A stretch of DNA of 64,000 bases, taken from positions 3,795-67,794 of the forward strand of contig JBKHYJ010000082.1 in NCBI GenBank assembly GCA_046565505.1. The letters are read 5' to 3'. This DNA comes from JBKHYJ01 sp046565505 (GTDB lineage Bacteria; Acidobacteriota; Blastocatellia; UBA7656). A program made the position numbers and the translations under genes. Below the pieces are notes generated by a model, which searched no databases, was not told where the DNA came from, and saw only the letters and a list, made by a program, of their open reading frames with translations. Position 1 is the first letter of the stretch. Each line of letters begins with the position of its first letter. Shown piece after piece: positions 59,298-64,000 of this stretch.

Positions 59298-59858
59298 ATT
59301 CTCTTATTCTCGTACTCGACGCCCATAATTATCAACTCGCATGAATCATCGCTCGGGCGGGCGGCCGGATTATCCGAGCCGAACCTTGCGCGCCTGGCCG
59401 ACAAACGGCCATCTTGACCGTCAGCGAGAAGCTCGTGTAATATCGAATCAGGCTGAGGGCTTCTGCAAGGTTAGTGATTGACTTATTAATTTTTTACCAA
59501 CGCTAACGAAACGGGGGCCGCATACGCACTGGACAGCGCAGTGCCCCACATTGATCGGGGATGCAAATTCCAGAGCTGAGGTTACCCACCTGCTTTAAGC
59601 AGGTTCAAAATTAGTAAGGCACACGGCCGCGCGGTTGCCCTCATGCGTCTTCCGAATCCCCATCGCGCGCCTCTCTCGGGCCTGCTCATTGTTTAAACGG
59701 CATCGCAACCCATCGGCCTAAGCACGCCTGGTTGACGCTATTTTGAGCCGGGTGCTAAGCTCTACTGTTCATAGAATCGCCGCGCGGCCCGCTTAGCGCC
59801 GCGCTTTTGGTTATTAAGCCGTCGCGCCGAGCGGGCTTGCGCAGGAAACGATTTAATT
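59298..59858. other. Long intergenic region before ftsY
   Basis: About 560 bases with no supported gene or RNA. It holds a 6-bp hairpin (ACCTGC at 59588-59593 and GCAGGT at 59599-59604), a promoter-like TTGACC-16-TGTAAT pair (59414-59441) facing right and another weak TTGACG box near 59732. I could not match SRP RNA or any other structured RNA. The two promoter-like pairs could serve ftsY, whose start is at 59859. Confidence 0.5.
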
Positions 59859-60914
59859 ATGGCGTTATTCTGGAAGCGAAAAAAAGAACCCGATATCATC
59901 ACGCTCGGGCTGAACCGCGAGGCCACGGCCGAGGAAGCCGTGATCGCAAGCCGCAGGGACGAAGGGCCCGAGCCCGAATTCATCGACAAGTTTAAAGAGG
60001 CCGTCGCGTCTACCCGCGAGAGCATTTCAGAAAAGATCGACACAGTATTTGCCGGCAAGCGTGAGCTTGATGCGGACGTTCTAGACCAGCTTGAAGAAGC
60101 GTTGATCGGGGCTGACATCGGCGTGCAAACGTCGCTCGGGATCATTGAGACGGCGCGCAAGCAGATACAGCGCAAACAGCTGAACGACGTTGACGAGCTG
60201 AAGCGCCTGATTAAGTCAGAGCTTCGGGCGATACTCGATGTGGCGGAGCGCAACCGCAAGCGCGGCACCGTGGCGTCGGAGACGGAAGTGCCGCCCGACA
60301 TAAAACCGTACATGATAATGATTATCGGGGTGAACGGCGTCGGCAAGACGACCACGATAGGCAAGCTCGCACACCGCATCAAGAGCGAAGGCAACGAAGT
60401 ACTGATCTGCGCCGCCGACACCTTCCGCGCGGCGGCCAACGACCAGCTCGCCATCTGGGCCGAGCGGTCCGGCGTTCCGCTCGTGCAGCAGAAGCCCGGC
60501 ACTGACCCGTCGGCCGTCTTGTTTGACTCGATAGGCGCCGCGCGCGCCAGAGACGCGGACGTGCTGATCGTAGACACCGCGGGCCGCCTCCACACCAAGA
60601 CGAACCTGATGCAGGAGCTTGAGAAGATGCGCCGGGTTTCGGGCCGCGAAATCGAAGGCGCCCCGCACGAGGTGCTGCTGGTCATCGACGCGGTCACGGG
60701 CCAGAATGGGCTTGAGCAGGCCCGCCAATTCACGCGCGCAGTCCCCGTGACGGGGCTCGTGCTGACCAAGCTCGACGGGACCGCGAAGGGCGGCATCGTG
60801 ATCGCCATCGCCAAAGAGTTGGGCATCCCCATCCGCTACGTGGGGGTGGGCGAGAAGATGAATGACTTGATAGAATTTTCTGCCGACGCCTACATCGACG
60901 GGTTGTTTGATTGA
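59859..60914 (+). CDS. ftsY: Signal recognition particle receptor FtsY
   Basis: A 351-residue SRP-family GTPase. The N domain (residues about 30-125, helical, EALIGADIGVQTSLGIIETA) is followed by the G domain: GVNGVGKTTTIGKLA (G1), DTFRAAANDQLAIW, DTAGRLHTKTNLMQEL (G3), VTGLVLTKLDGTAKGG (G4) and GVGEKMNDLIEF at the C-terminus. FtsY receives SRP-ribosome complexes at the membrane for co-translational targeting. The acidic A domain of some FtsY proteins is short here. AGGAAAC lies 9-10 bases before the ATG. The convergent P450 gene ends only 20 bases away. Confidence 0.95.
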   Translation: MALFWKRKKEPDIITLGLNREATAEEAVIASRRDEGPEPEFIDKFKEAVASTRESISEKIDTVFAGKRELDADVLDQLEEALIGADIGVQTSLGIIETARKQIQRKQLNDVDELKRLIKSELRAILDVAERNRKRGTVASETEVPPDIKPYMIMIIGVNGVGKTTTIGKLAHRIKSEGNEVLICAADTFRAAANDQLAIWAERSGVPLVQQKPGTDPSAVLFDSIGAARARDADVLIVDTAGRLHTKTNLMQELEKMRRVSGREIEGAPHEVLLVIDAVTGQNGLEQARQFTRAVPVTGLVLTKLDGTAKGGIVIAIAKELGIPIRYVGVGEKMNDLIEFSADAYIDGLFD

Positions 60915-60934
60915 TTCGCCCCGTGGAATCCTTC

Positions 60935-62356
60935 TCAGTTCGAGACCGCCTCCGCGACCGTTTCGCCGGCGCGCGGGCGCGCGTCGGTCGCCGGGAACGT
61001 TGAATGCCGTCGGGCCGGCCGCTTTTCGAGCTTCATTCGCATCCCATACCTGGGCCTGAGCGTAATCATAGGCTTAAGCTCCACGCGCTGGCCTTCGGCG
61101 AGACTCATCCTCCACTGCTGCGCGATAGTTGCGATCAACAGGACCCCTTCCATCCACGCGAATTGCTCGCCTATGCAGACGCGCGGGCCCCCGCCGAATG
61201 GGAAGTAAGAAAACTTCGGGCGCCCGGCTCTCGCCTGTGCCGCCCACCGCTCCGGGTCGAACTTGAGCGGATCCGGGTAATACCGCGCGTCCCTGTGCAT
61301 CACGTATTGACTCATCAGAATGATTGAGCCGGCGGGGAAAACGTATTCGCCCACCCTGTAATCTTCCAGCGCCCGCCGCCCGACAGTCCAGGCCGGCGGG
61401 TACAGCCGCATCGCTTCCGCCAATACCATCTCCGCGTAGCGCAACTTCGCCATGTCTTCGGCCGCGGGGAGTTTGCCGCCGAGCGCCGAGTCAATCTCCG
61501 AGTGCAGCTTCGCTTCGACCTCCGGGTGTTGCGAGATGAGATACCATGCCCAGGTGAGCGCGTTGGCCGTCGTTTCGTGCCCGGCCAGGAATATGGTCAT
61601 CGCCTCGTCGCGCAGTTGCAGATCAGTCATGCTGCCCCCGTCGCCCTCCTCGTCCTGTGCGAGCAGCAGCATCGAGAGCAGGTCGCCGCGGTCCTCGCCC
61701 GAGGCGCGGCGCTCATTGATGATCCTGTAGATGGTCTCGTCGAGACGCTTCTTCGCTTTCACGAACCTGAAATTGCTGGGGAGTGGGAGCTTCTCAAGCA
61801 GCCACGGGAATGGCGAGGTGATCCTGTCGAACAGTTGCATGATGTCCGTCAGCGCTTGGCCGATCTCCTTCGCCTCCGATTCGACATCCGCGTCGAACAG
61901 CGTCTTGCCTACGATAGCAAGAGTCAGCCGCATCATCTCTTGCGAAATGTCGAGCGTCTCGCCCGCGCGCCACCGGCCGCGGGTCCGGGCGGCGTAACCG
62001 GCCATCGCCTCCGCGTAGGCGTTGATCCGCTTGTGATGAAATGCCGGCTGAGCCAGCCTGCGCTGGCGGCGGTGAAATTCCCCCTCACTCGTGAGCAGCC
62101 CTTCGCCCAGGAATTTCTTAGCCATTTCCAGCCCGCGACTCTTCACGAAGTTTCGGTTGTGAGTCACGAGCACGTCCCTTATGTAGTCCGGGTGATTGAT
62201 CAGAAAAATGTCCTTCGGCCCGAACTTGAAGTAGACCACGTCGCCGTACTCGCGCGCGGACTGGAGCAAGAACCCTAGCGGGTCCCGGCGGAACTCCAGC
62301 AATTGACCGACGAGCGGCTTACGCCTCGGGCCGGGCGGGTAGGTTCCAGTTCCCAT
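60935..62356 (-). CDS. Cytochrome P450
   Basis: A 473-residue P450 with the I-helix AGHETTANALTWAW, the K-helix ExxR in AEAMRLYPPAWTVG, the meander and the haem-binding loop FGGGPRVCIGEQFAWMEG, which carries the proximal Cys. The overall length and motif spacing resemble soluble bacterial P450s, with no membrane anchor. The oxidation substrate is unknown. The gene lies 5 bases downstream of the DUF1259 gene on the same strand. No ferredoxin or reductase gene is adjacent, so it must use partners elsewhere. The start ATG 62356 has a weak Shine-Dalgarno. Confidence 0.93.
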   Translation of the reverse strand: MGTGTYPPGPRRKPLVGQLLEFRRDPLGFLLQSAREYGDVVYFKFGPKDIFLINHPDYIRDVLVTHNRNFVKSRGLEMAKKFLGEGLLTSEGEFHRRQRRLAQPAFHHKRINAYAEAMAGYAARTRGRWRAGETLDISQEMMRLTLAIVGKTLFDADVESEAKEIGQALTDIMQLFDRITSPFPWLLEKLPLPSNFRFVKAKKRLDETIYRIINERRASGEDRGDLLSMLLLAQDEEGDGGSMTDLQLRDEAMTIFLAGHETTANALTWAWYLISQHPEVEAKLHSEIDSALGGKLPAAEDMAKLRYAEMVLAEAMRLYPPAWTVGRRALEDYRVGEYVFPAGSIILMSQYVMHRDARYYPDPLKFDPERWAAQARAGRPKFSYFPFGGGPRVCIGEQFAWMEGVLLIATIAQQWRMSLAEGQRVELKPMITLRPRYGMRMKLEKRPARRHSTFPATDARPRAGETVAEAVSN

Positions 62357-62361
62357 AATCT

Positions 62362-63312
62362 CTAAAGCGCGCTGTTCGTCTTTTCCAGCGCGGCCCTCAG
62401 ACCTTTCGCGAGCTTTACGGCGTCGTCGTTTGCCCAGAAGTGCATGAAGAACAGGCGCGGGTTTTCGTCAAGCATGTGCGAGTGCAGGGCGGTGATCTGA
62501 ATGCCGGCCTTTCGCAACTCGCGTATCACGGCGTTGACCTCCGCCGCGGTCATAACGAAATCGCCCGTGATCGCGGCGCCCTTTTCAGTAGGCTGAAAGT
62601 TGATGGCGGTCGCCGTCCCCATGAATGCCGGGACCTCCGCCCCGTCGGCCATAGTGATCTTCTCCTTACGCGGCACCCCCACCTGCAGCACGCCGCCGCG
62701 CTCCCTGCCCTGGATGCCGAGCGCGTCTTGCACCCGCTTCCAGTCAGTCGTAGAGGCCGGCTGTGAGCCGGCGGGCGGACCCATCGGGGTCGCGCTCGCC
62801 GAAAGCGCGTCTCTGAGCGCGCGGGCCAATTTCTCCTCGCCGCCATGCCCCATGAAGTGCATGTACATCACGCGGGGCTCCTCGTTTAAAACGTGGTTGT
62901 GAATCGCGGAAATCTCTATGCCGTTCTCTTCGAGCTTCGACAGGACGGGGTTGATTTCGTTTTCCAGCAGCACGAGGTCCCCCATGACCATCGAGTGGTC
63001 GTTCACGCGCTTGAACGCCATCCATGAGCCGAGCGCCAGCGATGGCTTTATATCAACTCCGTCCGCCCTCACCTTCAAATCGGTTCGCGGCAGCCCTATC
63101 TTGTAAACTCCGTCCTTCATCTCTCCCGACCTGCCGATGATGGCGTCTATCTTTTTCGCGTCCGGCGAATCCGATTTATTAGCCTGGGAGGCCGCGCCTG
63201 CGCCTTTCGGCCGCGCGACGCCAGGGTATGAAATTACACCAGTCGCCGGCAAGAGGAATATGGCAACCGCGATAGCTACTGTCCGCCAATCACTTTGACA
63301 TTCTTTATGCAC
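62362..63312 (-). CDS. Secreted protein with two DUF1259 domains
   Basis: GTG 63312 is chosen: AAGGAGGAG ends 5 bases upstream, whereas the frame continues to 63396 without support. The 316-residue product has a signal-like segment (WRTVAIAVAIFLLPATG). Two tandem DUF1259 (LppY/LpqO) domains follow: IHNHVLNEEPRVMYMHFMG in the first and LHSHMLDENPRLFFMHFW in the second. Both carry the HxHxLxxExPRxxxxHF pattern with conserved His residues that could bind metal. The family has no known activity. It lies between a small protein gene and the P450 gene in one likely operon. Confidence 0.9.
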   Translation of the reverse strand: MHKECQSDWRTVAIAVAIFLLPATGVISYPGVARPKGAGAASQANKSDSPDAKKIDAIIGRSGEMKDGVYKIGLPRTDLKVRADGVDIKPSLALGSWMAFKRVNDHSMVMGDLVLLENEINPVLSKLEENGIEISAIHNHVLNEEPRVMYMHFMGHGGEEKLARALRDALSASATPMGPPAGSQPASTTDWKRVQDALGIQGRERGGVLQVGVPRKEKITMADGAEVPAFMGTATAINFQPTEKGAAITGDFVMTAAEVNAVIRELRKAGIQITALHSHMLDENPRLFFMHFWANDDAVKLAKGLRAALEKTNSAL

Positions 63313-63392
63313 AACAGCTCCTCCTTGATTTGCGCCAATCCGACCCGGCCTGGCTCGACGCCGCATGGAATTGGCGAGTCGCCCGCAAGCAC

Positions 63393-63704
63393 TCACCTTG
63401 AACGCGACCTCAGGCTTCCGACCGTGAAGCTCAACGGCCCGCCTCGCGCCGCCGTCTTGCCATTCGCGGCACTCTCGCCGGCGCGGGGGGCTTGCGAGGC
63501 GGGCCGGTCCGTCTGCTTAGAAGCCGCCCCCGGCGCGCCCGAGAGTAATTGACGGATGCGCGTCCAGCGCCGTTTCTCGTCGGTGATGAGGCGCGTCAGC
63601 TCTTCACGGGCCGCGGGGTCAGCAACCCCGCCGGCCGCGGCAGCTACCTTGTCTAGAAATGGCATGAGATAGCCGAAGTCCTTCTCAAATTGTCCTTCCG
63701 CCAT
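63393..63704 (-). CDS. Small unknown protein, first gene of the DUF1259/P450 operon
   Basis: ATG 63704 follows AAGGAG at 7-8 bases and gives 103 residues; the frame continues to 63797 without a ribosome-binding site. Residues 1-55 are helical (FGYLMPFLDKVAAAAGG and LTRLITDEKRRWTRI) and the C-terminal half is Ala/Gly/Ser/Arg-rich and probably disordered. No domain is recognised. The next gene starts 80 bases downstream in the same direction, so an operon with the DUF1259 protein and the P450 is likely. Confidence 0.65.
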   Translation of the reverse strand: MAEGQFEKDFGYLMPFLDKVAAAAGGVADPAAREELTRLITDEKRRWTRIRQLLSGAPGAASKQTDRPASQAPRAGESAANGKTAARGGPLSFTVGSLRSRSR

Positions 63705-63904
63705 GAGTCGTCTCCTTGTGAGTATTAAATTATCTTTCAACCGTGCGGCCCGCGCAACTCTGGATAAAAGGGCGCGGCATTTGATTCCATGAATCACCCC
63801 ATCTCACCATCCGATTAAGTTGACTGAGGGCCGAGCAGACCCGGCCACCGGGGCGGCCACCCCTGCGCGACAACCCAGGGTCTATTCATTCTCTAAAAGA
63901 AGGA

Positions 63905-63959
63905 GGCGTTCCTCTGTAGAATGAGGTTGCTAAACACCAACTTCTTCAGGAGGAACGCC
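63905..63959. repeat. Inverted repeat covering the Shine-Dalgarno of a putative transposase
   Basis: GGCGTTCCTC (63905-63914) and GAGGAACGCC (63950-63959) are perfect 10-bp inverted copies 35 bases apart, just inside the right edge of the window. The right arm overlaps AGGAGG (63948-63953), the Shine-Dalgarno of the following GTG start. In a read-through transcript the hairpin would hide the ribosome-binding site. Confidence 0.75.
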
Positions 63960-63960
63960 C

Positions 63961-64000
63961 GTGAGCACCCAAGTGCCCTCTCTAGCTCAAGCTTTATCAC
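63961..64000 (+). CDS. Start of a possible transposase gene, 3' partial
   Basis: GTG 63961 with a strong AGGAGG Shine-Dalgarno (63948-63953, 7-base spacing) opens a frame beginning MSTQVPSLAQALS that runs off the window. The dyad before it resembles the ends of insertion sequences. The frame is too short to identify a family, so the call is an inference from context. Confidence 0.45.
   Translation, partial: MSTQVPSLAQALS

Larger units (their letters stand above)
63860..64000. mobile_element. Possible left end of an insertion sequence
   Basis: The last 140 bases change from coding style to a non-coding leader, then show a palindromic arm pair and a well-initiated gene that runs out of the window. 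The pattern of an end-proximal dyad that shields the start of a transposase gene is known from IS10 and IS50. The terminal inverted repeat cannot be defined because the other end is not in the window. The left boundary is approximate. Confidence 0.45.

Noticed and set aside
59298..59858. An SRP RNA or tRNA near ftsY
   Set aside because: No tRNA cloverleaf or SRP RNA tetraloop motif was found in this stretch; only one 6-bp hairpin is present.

Overview
The window comes from a GC-rich bacterial chromosome. I place it in the Acidobacteriota, most likely class Blastocatellia. This is an inference from gene content: an Oar-type TonB-dependent receptor with an N-terminal carboxypeptidase-regulatory domain, a dnaK-dnaJ-hspR heat-shock operon, a MoxR/DUF58/ABC cluster, multihaem cytochromes and AP-superfamily surface enzymes. 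No 16S gene or other decisive marker is present. I found no rRNA, tRNA, CRISPR array or prophage. The last 100 bases look like the left end of an insertion sequence.

Layout. 1-4.6 kb: the 3' part of a DUF4900-like secreted protein, a decayed response-regulator receiver domain, a PP2C phosphatase and a trans-sulfuration enzyme. 4.9-14.1 kb: a co-directional cluster of a large GATase-like membrane protein, an ABC-2 type exporter (ATPase and permease), a membrane/coiled-coil protein, a DinB-like protein, a MoxR AAA+ ATPase and a DUF58 protein. 14.2-18.1 kb: a lytic transglycosylase, PgsA, an eight-haem cytochrome and a small membrane protein. 18.2-22.1 kb: the heat-shock operon dnaK-dnaJ-(TM/coiled-coil protein)-hspR, with a promoter that overlaps a HAIR-like operator. 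22.3-32.5 kb: the TonB-dependent receptor, a rhomboid-TPR fusion, an MltD-like transglycosylase and a MacAB-type efflux system without a neighbouring TolC.

32.7-49 kb is a surface-glycan locus: a flippase, two tandem membrane-anchored AP-superfamily enzymes carrying a MopE-type metal-binding motif, a third AP-superfamily phosphodiesterase, two GT39-like membrane glycosyltransferases, a GT9, a GT2, a methyltransferase and a lipoprotein that looks like a catalytically dead polysaccharide deacetylase. 49-64 kb is mixed: a PEGA/TPR protein, a tiny secreted Cys-rich protein whose 5' end overlaps a divergent gene, a SirB1-type protein, an AhpD-like/esterase pair, a cytoplasmic subtilase with an N-terminal Cys cluster, methyltransferases, FtsY, and an operon of a small protein, a double DUF1259 protein and a cytochrome P450.

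The best candidates for something undescribed are the glycan locus (tandem MopE-AP enzymes with patchy near-identity, plus the pseudo-deacetylase) and the heat-shock operon with its HAIR-like site and unknown membrane protein. Next are the DUF1259/P450 operon and the GATase-like/ABC/MoxR/DUF58 cluster. Most functions are read from motifs only.
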